NCBI GenBank assembly: GCA_028820795.1 | Contig: JAPPHK010000028.1 | Coordinates: 1 to 40,454 of the forward strand | Length of the DNA stretch: 40,454 nucleotides | Direction of reading: 5' to 3' | Source of the DNA: Nitrospinota bacterium | GTDB lineage: Bacteria > UBA8248 | In this document: positions 14,559 through 21,606 of the stretch, piece by piece | Numbering within the stretch: position 1 is the stretch's first letter | Layout: every line of letters begins with the position of its first letter | Notes under the pieces: generated by a model | Databases searched by the model: none | Seen by the model: only the letters and a program-made list of their open reading frames with translations | Told to the model about the DNA's origin: nothing | Program-made: the position numbers and the translations under genes

Positions 14559-15347
14559 TCAGAGCGGCTTGTCCGCCGTGAACAGGTATCTCGTCTGCGA
14601 GAAGAAATATGCGCCCCGCTCGTCCAGGCCGCGCAATTCACTCGCCCATGCGTCTACTTCCTCTTGCGTCAGGTCCGTTCTGGCGGGGACGACGCCCTGA
14701 AGCTGACGAATGAATTGAAAACTGAAGCTCTCGGGTTCGCAGGCGGTGTTGAGAACGGGAATCGCGCGGGCGGAAACATCGACGAAGCCCGCCGCCTCGA
14801 TACTGGACTTGAGCGTGAGCGGCAGCCTCAAATGGGCGAAGCCCTGCAACCAGCCATTCATTACCCGCTCGCAGAGCGCCGCATCCTCACAGCGCCACGA
14901 CGTGGCGCCCCAGTCGGCGTCGCTCACCGCGAGTCGTCCGCCGGGCTTCAATACGCGGTGAATCTCGCGCAAGGCCGCATCCACGTCAGCCACGAACTCC
15001 AGCGTCTGCACGCTCACGCAGGCGTCGAAATACTCATCTTCGAAGGGAAGTGATACGGCGTCTGCGATTTGAAAGTCGACCCAGGGCTTATCGGCGCAGC
15101 GCGTCCGGGCGAGCCCGATCATCGACTCGCTGATATCCACCCCGCGCACGCAACCCGTCGGGCCGACCGTCTGCGCCATCTCATCGGCGAAGAGGCCGGG
15201 GCCGGAACCCACGTCCAGAACGCGCATGCCGGGGGTGAGACCGAGCGCCTCTATCGTCCGCCGTCTGACCTCGGTCAAGTCCCGCGTCAGGTACATGACT
15301 TCGGCCTGGCGCGAGGCGCGCTCATCGAAATCCATCGTATCGCTCAC
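14559..15347 (-). CDS. Class I SAM-dependent methyltransferase
   Basis: 262 residues. Rossmann-fold methyltransferase of the UbiE/Methyltransf_11 type: motif I VLDVGSGPG (43-51), acidic end of strand 2 GVDIS (D71), motif II region PFEDEYFDACVS (101-112) and post-motif RVLKPGGRLAVSD (131-143). The C-terminal 110 residues would form the substrate-binding cap, and the substrate is unknown. GTG at 15347 is preferred: GGAG lies 7 nt upstream, and the longer frame to 15509 runs through repeat DNA. An in-frame ATG lies at 15335. An 11-G/C homopolymer (15359-15369) sits immediately before the ribosome-binding site. Confidence 0.85.
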   Translation of the reverse strand: MSDTMDFDERASRQAEVMYLTRDLTEVRRRTIEALGLTPGMRVLDVGSGPGLFADEMAQTVGPTGCVRGVDISESMIGLARTRCADKPWVDFQIADAVSLPFEDEYFDACVSVQTLEFVADVDAALREIHRVLKPGGRLAVSDADWGATSWRCEDAALCERVMNGWLQGFAHLRLPLTLKSSIEAAGFVDVSARAIPVLNTACEPESFSFQFIRQLQGVVPARTDLTQEEVDAWASELRGLDERGAYFFSQTRYLFTADKPL

Positions 15348-15358
15348 GGGCGCACTCC

Positions 15359-15369
15359 GGGGGGGGGGG
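15359..15369. repeat. 11-bp G/C homopolymer before the methyltransferase start
   Basis: Eleven consecutive G on the plus strand (C in the gene's direction), ending 7 bp before the GGAG ribosome-binding site region. Such tracts can slip in replication or be miscalled in sequencing. Confidence 0.85.
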
Positions 15370-15395
15370 TCGAACCCGACCGGGCAGAGAAGAAA

Positions 15396-15430
15396 TTCAC
15401 TCCCCCCTTGAGGGGGTTGTTGAAAAAGCC
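15396..15430. repeat. Dispersed CACTCCCCCCTTGAGGGGG repeat
   Basis: Inverted copy of the tail of 7085-7155 and of the ends of the 196-bp element at 19072-19267, followed by TTGTTGAAAAAGCC. Confidence 0.7.
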
Positions 15431-15450
15431 CGATGAAGGAGGAATGGCGG

Positions 15451-15525
15451 TGTAGGGACAACCCTCCGTGGTTGTCCTTTTGCAGGATGATTGCAATCAG
15501 GACAGGCACAGAGGCCTGTCCCTAC
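15451..15525. repeat. TGTAGGG-family composite palindrome
   Basis: TGTAGGGACAACC pairs locally with GGTTGTCC, and AGGACAGGC with GCCTGTCCC; the outer ends TGTAGGGACA and TGTCCCTAC are also complementary. Two nested half-elements share one pair of ends. Confidence 0.7.
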
Positions 15526-15612
15526 GGGATCATCACGTCGCCGACAGGGGGGTACATGGACTTTTTCTAAAACCCCATATGCGACCCCTACACGCCCCCT
15601 CGAATAACGACC

Positions 15613-15640
15613 GTAGGGGCAGGTCGCGACCTGTCCCTAC
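15613..15640. repeat. TGTAGGG-family palindrome, GGTCGCGACC core
   Basis: 28-bp dyad with one mismatch: left half GTAGGGGCAGGTCG, right half CGACCTGTCCCTAC. A half-element CATATGCGACCCCTACA lies just before it (about 15577-15594). The 320-bp gap 15348-15667 consists almost wholly of such repeats. Confidence 0.75.
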
Positions 15641-15667
15641 AACAAACGTAAATCCTCTCGCCGACGC

Positions 15668-16063
15668 CTATTCGTCCTTGAAATACTCGGCGTCCTCGGG
15701 CCTCGCCTTCCAGTTCGGGTTGGTGGGCCATTCCTTGTGGCGCGAGACCTTGTCTCCCCCGTAGCGCACCCGGTAGAGCAGCGTGCGCTCCGAACCGTTC
15801 GTGTACTCGTGTAGCTCGCCCGGCGGATGGACGATGAAGGAGCCGGGGATCACGTCGACCTCGCCGGTGGGGGTCTTCATCCTGCCGCCGCCCTTGTAGC
15901 AGAAATAAATCTCCGTCGCGTAGGGGTGGCAGTGGTAGGGGCTCACCTGGCCGGGCTCCCAGCAGGCCACCGTCACGTCGCCCTCCTCGTAGCGGCCCAG
16001 AATCTTCTCCACGTGCTTCTCGGTGCTGAATTCCTTTTCCTTTTCCAGATCGAAAACGTGCAT
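15668..16063 (-). CDS. Single-domain cupin protein
   Basis: 131 residues, a small metal-binding beta-barrel. Cupin motif 1 reads PGQVSPYHCHPYATEIYFCY (about 37-56), with metal ligands H44, H46 and a glutamate E51. Motif 2 is PGSFIVHPPGELHEYTN (about 73-89) with H85. The C-terminus is charged and without further domains. The length and the HxH...E...H set fit a small isomerase, dioxygenase or sugar/ligand-binding cupin; the substrate cannot be read. ATG at 16063 has AGGAGAAG 4 nt upstream. It lies 68 nt after the M20 hydrolase gene on the same strand, with a terminator hairpin between. Confidence 0.88.
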   Translation of the reverse strand: MHVFDLEKEKEFSTEKHVEKILGRYEEGDVTVACWEPGQVSPYHCHPYATEIYFCYKGGGRMKTPTGEVDVIPGSFIVHPPGELHEYTNGSERTLLYRVRYGGDKVSRHKEWPTNPNWKARPEDAEYFKDE

Positions 16064-16097
16064 CTTCTTCTCCTGTGTACGTGATTACGTCTCTATG

Positions 16098-16119
16098 AAA
16101 ACGGGCGCGCGACGCGCCC
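16098..16119 (-). terminator. Intrinsic terminator after the M20 gene
   Basis: GGGCGCG-TCG-CGCGCCC followed by GTTTT in the gene's direction: a GC-rich 7-bp stem with a short T-run. It should end or attenuate M20 transcription before the cupin gene, 35 nt further on. Confidence 0.55.
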
Positions 16120-16131
16120 CATGAACTCTCC

Positions 16132-17496
16132 CTACATCTGGCTGAACTCCTCGCAGATGGCGGCCATCCACTTGGCCCCGTCGATCAGGTCCGCGACTTT
16201 CAGGTTCTCGTTCGCGCTGTGCGTGCGCGAGGTGATGCGGCCCACACCGGTGGAGGACAGCGGAACCCCCAAATGCTTCAAGACGATATACGTCGGCGTG
16301 CTCCCGTTGCCGAAGGGGTTGATGATGGCGTCCTCCCCGTAGAGCCGCTGCGACGCCGCATTGCACGCCTTGACGATGTCGGCCTCCGGGTCGCTCTTCG
16401 CCGGGTAGGAGGTGAAGAGAAGCTCCACGCCGATGTCCTCGAAGCCGTGCCTGTCCAGGTGCGCGCGCACGCAGTCCCTGATTTTGTACGGGTCCTGGTT
16501 CGGCACGAGGCGGCAGTCTATCTTGGCCCTTGCGCGGGCGGAGACGATGGTCTTCACCCCCTCGCCGGTGTAGCCGCCGTCGAAACCGGCGATGTTGAAG
16601 GTGGGGTTAGCGAGATGGCGGCGCGGGAGGTCCTCGTCCTTCATGTCGAGGAGGAACCCCCGAAGCTCGAACTTCTCGACCCGCTCCGCCCCGTTGTAGG
16701 GTTTGATGCGGCGGATGAGCTCGTCCTCGATTTCGGTGACGGGCAGCACGTCGTCATAGAATCCTTCCACGAGCACGTTCTCGTCGCGGTCCTTCATGGT
16801 CGAGAGCGCCCACGTCATCCGCCAGGCCGCGTTCTCGTATATCTGGGCGTTCGAACTGTGGAAATCCACGTTCGCCGTCCGGCAGGTGAGCTCCATGTAG
16901 CAAAGCCCCTTGTTGCCGAGCGAGAGCACGGGGATGTCCACCCGCGTGGTGTTGTCCTCCCAGACGCAGCCGTCCGCGGCGAGCAGGTCGGCGTTTTCCT
17001 TCACGAACGGTTCGAGCGAGGGGCTTCCCACCTCTTCTTCGCCCTCGATGATGTACTTGACCGAACACGGCAGCTCGCCGCGCACCGCCAGAAACGCCTC
17101 GAACGCCGCCAGGCGGCTCATGATGTTGCCCTTGTTGTCCGTGGCGCCGCGCGCGATAACGGCGCCGTCCACTACTTCCGCGTCAAACGGCGGGGTGTCC
17201 CACTCGGAAAGCGGCTCGGCGGGCTGCACGTCGTAGTGGTTGTAGAAGAGGAGGGTCTTGTCTCCTCCGCCCGCAAGGGTCGCGGTGAGAATCGGGTTGC
17301 CCCCCGTCTCATGGAGCGTCGTCCCGAGTCCCGATCTCGCCACGCGGGCCTCGAGCAGGGCCGCCATCTCCCTTATACCCACGTTCGTGGTCGAGATGCT
17401 CGGCTGGCGGCAGAGTTCCTGCAGATCCGCCACGGTGCGCTCCGCGTTCGCATCGATATAGTCCAGCACTTTCTGGAAGTCACTTCCTTCGCTCAT
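16132..17496 (-). CDS. M20 family metallopeptidase / dipeptidase-like hydrolase
   Basis: 454 residues, normal for dinuclear zinc M20 dipeptidases (CNDP/DapE/CPG2 group). Ligands and catalytic residues readable in order: H87 and D89 in YNHYDVQP, bridging D120 in ARGATDNKGN, catalytic E153 with E154 in EGEEEVGS, D181 in VWEDNT as the probable further ligand, dimerisation-domain H213 in DFHSS, and the last ligand H426 in SRTHSANE. It is intact and cytosolic (no signal peptide). The substrate is probably a peptide or an acyl-amino acid. ATG at 17496 has AAAAGGAG 6 nt upstream. It is divergent from the alpha/beta hydrolase gene across 176 bp and followed by the cupin. Confidence 0.92.
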   Translation of the reverse strand: MSEGSDFQKVLDYIDANAERTVADLQELCRQPSISTTNVGIREMAALLEARVARSGLGTTLHETGGNPILTATLAGGGDKTLLFYNHYDVQPAEPLSEWDTPPFDAEVVDGAVIARGATDNKGNIMSRLAAFEAFLAVRGELPCSVKYIIEGEEEVGSPSLEPFVKENADLLAADGCVWEDNTTRVDIPVLSLGNKGLCYMELTCRTANVDFHSSNAQIYENAAWRMTWALSTMKDRDENVLVEGFYDDVLPVTEIEDELIRRIKPYNGAERVEKFELRGFLLDMKDEDLPRRHLANPTFNIAGFDGGYTGEGVKTIVSARARAKIDCRLVPNQDPYKIRDCVRAHLDRHGFEDIGVELLFTSYPAKSDPEADIVKACNAASQRLYGEDAIINPFGNGSTPTYIVLKHLGVPLSSTGVGRITSRTHSANENLKVADLIDGAKWMAAICEEFSQM

Positions 17497-17559
17497 CGCA
17501 CACTCCTTTTCGCGGAACGCCCGCGGTCGGCTCATCGGTTTGATTATCAGCGTGGAACA

Positions 17560-17588
17560 AAGATATGATCCCGCACGCTTACATTCAA
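17560..17588 (-). promoter_or_regulatory. Candidate promoter of the M20 gene
   Basis: TTGAAT, 17-nt spacer, TATCTT on the minus strand, about 64 nt before the M20 ATG in the divergent intergenic region. Confidence 0.4.
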
Positions 17589-17672
17589 CCCGAAAACCCG
17601 CATTCGCGCGACTTAGACCCGGGCGTCCATGCGCTCCGGCGCGTTCCGGATGCGGCCCGAAGGAGGCCATTC

Positions 17673-18848
17673 ATGCCCGAAGCACCCGCAAACACGAACT
17701 GGTACACGTACTTTCCCGAAGACTACCGCTGGTCGGCCGCCATCTGCGGCATGGTCTCGAGCGCGCAGTGGGGCGGGACCGAGATCGGCGAGGTCGACAA
17801 GGTCTGCCGCCGCCTCTACAAGAAACTCGGCGACGACAACCTCTGGTTCCGCGAGTGGGACCGCATGGGCGACACCGTGCGGGACCTGGGCCGCGCCGCC
17901 GAGCGCAAGAAGCGCAACCTCTCCGCCGCGACCCACTACAAGCGCGCCACCTGCTACTACCAGATGGGCGAGCGCTTCCGGACGCCCAAGGACAAGCGCG
18001 CCGTCGCCACGTTCAAGAAATCGCTCGACACCTTCCGCCGCTTCGTGCGCCTGACGGACAGGCCCCGAATCGAGGCCGTGGAGGTTCCCTTCGAGGGAAG
18101 AAAGAAACTCCCCGGCTATCTCGTGCACGCGGAGAACACGCGGAAGAGAAAGCCCCCCGTCGTGGTCTTTTTCGACGGGCTGGACGTGACCAAGGAGCTC
18201 CAGTTCACGCGCGGCGTGGAAGACCTCATCCGCCGGGGCATGAGCTGCCTGGTGATGGACGGCCCCGGCACGGGCGAGGCCATCCGCCTGCGGGATATCT
18301 ACCTGCGCCCCGACTACGAGGTCGCCGGATCGGCCGCGCTCGATTACCTGGAGACCAGAAACGACGTGGACGCGAAGCGAGCGGGCGTCATGGCCGTCAG
18401 CCTGGGCGGCTACTACGCGCCGCGCATCGCGAGCATGGAGCACCGCTACAAGGCGTGCCTGGCCTGGGGGGCGATATGGGACTACTACGCCACCTGGAAA
18501 AAGCGCATCGAGGCTTCGTTCAAGGCGGAGCTCTCCGTTCCGGGCCATCACATCCAGTGGATCCTGAACGCCGACTCGCTCGACGACGCCCTGGTCAAGC
18601 TCGAGGGCTTCCGGCTCGACGGCGTGGTGCAGAATATGCGGTGTCCCTTCCTCGTAACGCACGGGGCGGACGACAAGCAGATACCGCTCCGGGACGCCAA
18701 GGCGCTCTACAACGCCGTGGGCTCGAAGGACAAGACGCTCAAGGTCTTCACCGTGAAAGAGGGCGGCTCCCAGCACTGCCAGCGCGACAACTACGCCATC
18801 GGCACGGCCTACATGTTCGACTGGCTCCAGGAGAAGCTCTGCGGGTAG
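17673..18848 (+). CDS. Alpha/beta hydrolase, FrsA / dihydroxypseudooxynicotine hydrolase-like
   Basis: 391 residues. The N-terminal helical lid domain (about 1-130; WYTYFPEDYRWSAAI, then ATHYKRATCYYQMG) is followed by an alpha/beta hydrolase core. Catalytic triad: nucleophile S243 in GVMAVSLGGYY, acid D333 or D334 in THGADDKQIP and H368 in GGSQHCQRDN. DGPGTGEAIRLR (196-207) is a hallmark of the FrsA/DHPON-hydrolase group, some of which cleave C-C bonds of diketones. Substrate unknown. ATG at 17673 with GAAGGAGG 6 nt upstream is chosen over a longer frame from 17565, whose extra part overlaps the divergent promoter region. With the neighbouring M20 enzyme and cupin it suggests a small catabolic cluster. 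Confidence 0.88.
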   Translation: MPEAPANTNWYTYFPEDYRWSAAICGMVSSAQWGGTEIGEVDKVCRRLYKKLGDDNLWFREWDRMGDTVRDLGRAAERKKRNLSAATHYKRATCYYQMGERFRTPKDKRAVATFKKSLDTFRRFVRLTDRPRIEAVEVPFEGRKKLPGYLVHAENTRKRKPPVVVFFDGLDVTKELQFTRGVEDLIRRGMSCLVMDGPGTGEAIRLRDIYLRPDYEVAGSAALDYLETRNDVDAKRAGVMAVSLGGYYAPRIASMEHRYKACLAWGAIWDYYATWKKRIEASFKAELSVPGHHIQWILNADSLDDALVKLEGFRLDGVVQNMRCPFLVTHGADDKQIPLRDAKALYNAVGSKDKTLKVFTVKEGGSQHCQRDNYAIGTAYMFDWLQEKLCG

Positions 18849-18914
18849 TCGATCCTGAGCGAGGAATCGACCGACCGAGGAAGGAGGAATCGATTCCGTA
18901 TAACGCAGGGACAC

Positions 18915-19009
18915 TTGCAGGGACAGGCTCCCGTGCCTGTCCGGGCCCCGTGGTTTTCATTGTAGGGACAGGCCCCCGTGCCTGTCCGAGGTCGCGACCT
19001 GTCCCTTGA
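18915..19009. repeat. Tandem TGTAGGG-family repeats
   Basis: Two elements in direct orientation. 18915-18942 has GGACAGG...CCTGTCC arms. 18961-19009 starts TGTAGGGACAGG and runs through CCTGTCC into a GAGGTCGCGACC core, ending CTGTCCCTTGA. They fill the first part of the 415-bp gap 18849-19263. Confidence 0.7.
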
Positions 19010-19071
19010 GGGATGGCAAACAAATTGGAAACTCACCTTTGAGGGGCAAACCCAACCGGGGAGAGAGAAAT

Positions 19072-19267
19072 TCACTCCCCCCTTGAGGGTCGGGCATCTC
19101 CTCATCGGGATGCCCGACGATGAGGTAAGGGTGTAAACCCGAAACCGAATCGGTGGGGGGAGTTTTTTCTGTGGTATGTCCCCCCACCACATCGGCCTTC
19201 GCACAAACCGCTCGGCCTCTGTCGGGCTTTCCCCTCGGGAAGCCCGACCCCCTCAAGGGGGGAGTGA
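19072..19267. mobile_element. 196-bp MITE-like element with terminal inverted repeats
   Basis: The left end TCACTCCCCCCTTGAGGG plus TCGGGC and the right end are inverted repeats of 24 and 26 bp that differ only by two extra G. Inside each end is a further hairpin: GTCGGGCATC/GATGCCCGAC (19089-19118, 10-bp stem) and GTCGGGCTT/AAGCCCGAC (19221-19248). No ORF or transposase. Related ends occur at 7125-7155 and 15396-15430. Target-site duplication not evident. Confidence 0.6.
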
Positions 19268-20217
19268 TTAGAATCGCACAAAAGGGGAAACTAACCATCT
19301 TCCACACCCACGTCATCGTCGACTGGTCGGCGCGCTCGGAACCAAGCCCCGCCCGTCCGACAAAAGACGCCATCTGGTGGGCCGTCGCCAGAGACGGCGT
19401 CGTGGACGAACCCGCATACGCCCGCACCCGCCATGACGCCGTGGAGCGGCTCGCCACCCTGATTGAGACGGAACTCGACGCCGACCGCCGCGTGTTGATC
19501 GGCTTCGATTTTCCCTTCGGCTACCCCGCCGGAGTAGCGGCGCACCTGACCGGTGAGGCTTCGGCCTTCGCGCTTTGGGACTGGCTGGCAAGCCGCATCG
19601 AGGATGCCGAGGATAACGCGAACAACCGCTTTGAAGTCGCAGAAGAGATAAACCGGACCTATTCGGGAATCGGTCCTTTCTGGGGACGGCCGGGAACATG
19701 GGAATTCCTGGGGGTGCCGACACGCGAATCGCGCCGCACGCGCCGGGAGTCTCACCCGAACGAACGACGCATCGCCGACCACCACGCCAAAGGCGCCAAG
19801 ACCGTCTGGCAACTGGCCTACGCCGGTTCCGTCGGCTCACAGGTTCTTCTGGGTCTTCCCGCCATCAAGCGCCTCATCGAGCACCCGCGCATGAAAGGTC
19901 GCCTCGCCGTCTGGCCCTTCGATACCGGCTTGCGCGCACCCGAAGCCCCCGCCGTTGTCGCCGAAATCTACCCCTCCCTCCTGAGGCAAGAGATTGAGGA
20001 GCACAAGAGTGATGACGAGATACCGGACGCCGCCCAGGTTCGCGTGAATGCCGAGGCCTTCGCCCGGCTCGACGCTTTGGGCGGCCTGGGCCCCCTGTTC
20101 GAGGTCGGTCCTTATCTCGACGCGGAAGAGCGCCACATCGTCGAAACCGAGGAAGCATGGATTCTCGGCCTCGGCCATGCAGAGGCGCTCCATGAGGCGC
20201 TGGCGCGACCATTGTAG
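19264..20217 (+). CDS. DUF429-like (predicted RNase H-fold) protein, function unknown
   Basis: 317 residues from GTG at 19264. HVIVDWSARSEPSP near the start (a strand with Asp) and LIGFDFPFGYPAG (about 79-91) resemble the first two acidic strands of predicted RNase H-like DUF429 proteins. NNRFEVAEEIN, GPFWGRPG and KTVWQLAYAGSVGSQVLLG (about 180-198) are conserved-looking blocks. PAVVAEIYPSLLRQEIEE near the end carries another acidic strand. From memory, relatives are often mislabelled as cobalamin- or molybdopterin-related. Start uncertain: GTG 19264 overlaps the 196-bp element and has almost no spacing from AGGGGGGA. An ATC at 19297, preceded by AGGGG at 8 nt, would match the natural N-terminus better. 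The TAG stop lies inside the axis palindrome. Confidence 0.72.
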   Translation: MIRIAQKGKLTIFHTHVIVDWSARSEPSPARPTKDAIWWAVARDGVVDEPAYARTRHDAVERLATLIETELDADRRVLIGFDFPFGYPAGVAAHLTGEASAFALWDWLASRIEDAEDNANNRFEVAEEINRTYSGIGPFWGRPGTWEFLGVPTRESRRTRRESHPNERRIADHHAKGAKTVWQLAYAGSVGSQVLLGLPAIKRLIEHPRMKGRLAVWPFDTGLRAPEAPAVVAEIYPSLLRQEIEEHKSDDEIPDAAQVRVNAEAFARLDALGGLGPLFEVGPYLDAEERHIVETEEAWILGLGHAEALHEALARPL

Positions 20218-20242
20218 GGGCGGTTCGCGAACCGCCCCTACA
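20213..20242. repeat. Axis palindrome (TGTAGGG family, GGTTCGCGAACC core)
   Basis: A 30-bp perfect dyad whose left half is TGTAGGGGCGGTTCG. Its own centre of symmetry is exactly the centre of the window. It has the constant ends of the dispersed family, so it is probably a natural repeat at which the two arms were joined. Confidence 0.85.
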
Positions 20243-21191
20243 ATGGTCGCGCCAGCGCCTCATGGAGCGCCTCTGCATGGCCGAGGCCGAGAATCCATGC
20301 TTCCTCGGTTTCGACGATGTGGCGCTCTTCCGCGTCGAGATAAGGACCGACCTCGAACAGGGGGCCCAGGCCGCCCAAAGCGTCGAGCCGGGCGAAGGCC
20401 TCGGCATTCACGCGAACCTGGGCGGCGTCCGGTATCTCGTCATCACTCTTGTGCTCCTCAATCTCTTGCCTCAGGAGGGAGGGGTAGATTTCGGCGACAA
20501 CGGCGGGGGCTTCGGGTGCGCGCAAGCCGGTATCGAAGGGCCAGACGGCGAGGCGACCTTTCATGCGCGGGTGCTCGATGAGGCGCTTGATGGCGGGAAG
20601 ACCCAGAAGAACCTGTGAGCCGACGGAACCGGCGTAGGCCAGTTGCCAGACGGTCTTGGCGCCTTTGGCGTGGTGGTCGGCGATGCGTCGTTCGTTCGGG
20701 TGAGACTCCCGGCGCGTGCGGCGCGATTCGCGTGTCGGCACCCCCAGGAATTCCCATGTTCCCGGCCGTCCCCAGAAAGGACCGATTCCCGAATAGGTCC
20801 GGTTTATCTCTTCTGCGACTTCAAAGCGGTTGTTCGCGTTATCCTCGGCATCCTCGATGCGGCTTGCCAGCCAGTCCCAAAGCGCGAAGGCCGAAGCCTC
20901 ACCGGTCAGGTGCGCCGCTACTCCGGCGGGGTAGCCGAAGGGAAAATCGAAGCCGATCAACACGCGGCGGTCGGCGTCGAGTTCCGTCTCAATCAGGGTG
21001 GCGAGCCGCTCCACGGCGTCATGGCGGGTGCGGGCGTATGCGGGTTCGTCCACGACGCCGTCTCTGGCGACGGCCCACCAGATGGCGTCTTTTGTCGGAC
21101 GGGCGGGGCTTGGTTCCGAGCGCGCCGACCAGTCGACGATGACGTGGGTGTGGAAGATGGTTAGTTTCCCCTTTTGTGCGATTCTAATCAC
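20238..21191 (-). CDS. DUF429-like protein (mirror copy)
   Basis: Identical to 19264-20217 on the other strand. The two stop codons lie 20 bp apart across the axis, so the copies converge tail to tail. Confidence 0.72.
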   Translation of the reverse strand: MIRIAQKGKLTIFHTHVIVDWSARSEPSPARPTKDAIWWAVARDGVVDEPAYARTRHDAVERLATLIETELDADRRVLIGFDFPFGYPAGVAAHLTGEASAFALWDWLASRIEDAEDNANNRFEVAEEINRTYSGIGPFWGRPGTWEFLGVPTRESRRTRRESHPNERRIADHHAKGAKTVWQLAYAGSVGSQVLLGLPAIKRLIEHPRMKGRLAVWPFDTGLRAPEAPAVVAEIYPSLLRQEIEEHKSDDEIPDAAQVRVNAEAFARLDALGGLGPLFEVGPYLDAEERHIVETEEAWILGLGHAEALHEALARPL

Positions 21192-21383
21192 TCCCCCCTT
21201 GAGGGGGTCGGGCTTCCCGAGGGGAAAGCCCGACAGAGGCCGAGCGGTTTGTGCGAAGGCCGATGTGGTGGGGGGACATACCACAGAAAAAACTCCCCCC
21301 ACCGATTCGGTTTCGGGTTTACACCCTTACCTCATCGTCGGGCATCCCGATGAGGAGATGCCCGACCCTCAAGGGGGGAGTGA
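21188..21383. mobile_element. 196-bp MITE-like element (mirror copy)
   Basis: Reverse complement of 19072-19267, including the two-base difference between its ends. Confidence 0.6.
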
Positions 21384-21445
21384 ATTTCTCTCTCCCCGGT
21401 TGGGTTTGCCCCTCAAAGGTGAGTTTCCAATTTGTTTGCCATCCC

Positions 21446-21540
21446 TCAAGGGACAGGTCGCGACCTCGGACAGGCACGGGGGCCTGTCCCTACAATGAAA
21501 ACCACGGGGCCCGGACAGGCACGGGAGCCTGTCCCTGCAA
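21446..21540. repeat. Tandem TGTAGGG-family repeats (mirror copy)
   Basis: Reverse complement of 18915-19009. Confidence 0.7.
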
Positions 21541-21606
21541 GTGTCCCTGCGTTATACGGAATCGATTCCTCCTTCCTCGGTCGGTCGATTCCTCGCTCAG
21601 GATCGA

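Noticed and set aside
16219-17568. 449-residue open frame antisense to the M20 gene
   Set aside because: Same reason: the opposite strand carries all M20 active-site residues.
1-20227. Genuine gene duplication of about 17 genes
   Set aside because: Zero divergence, exact mirror symmetry and identical truncation at both ends argue for one 20-kb sequence displayed twice rather than functional duplication.
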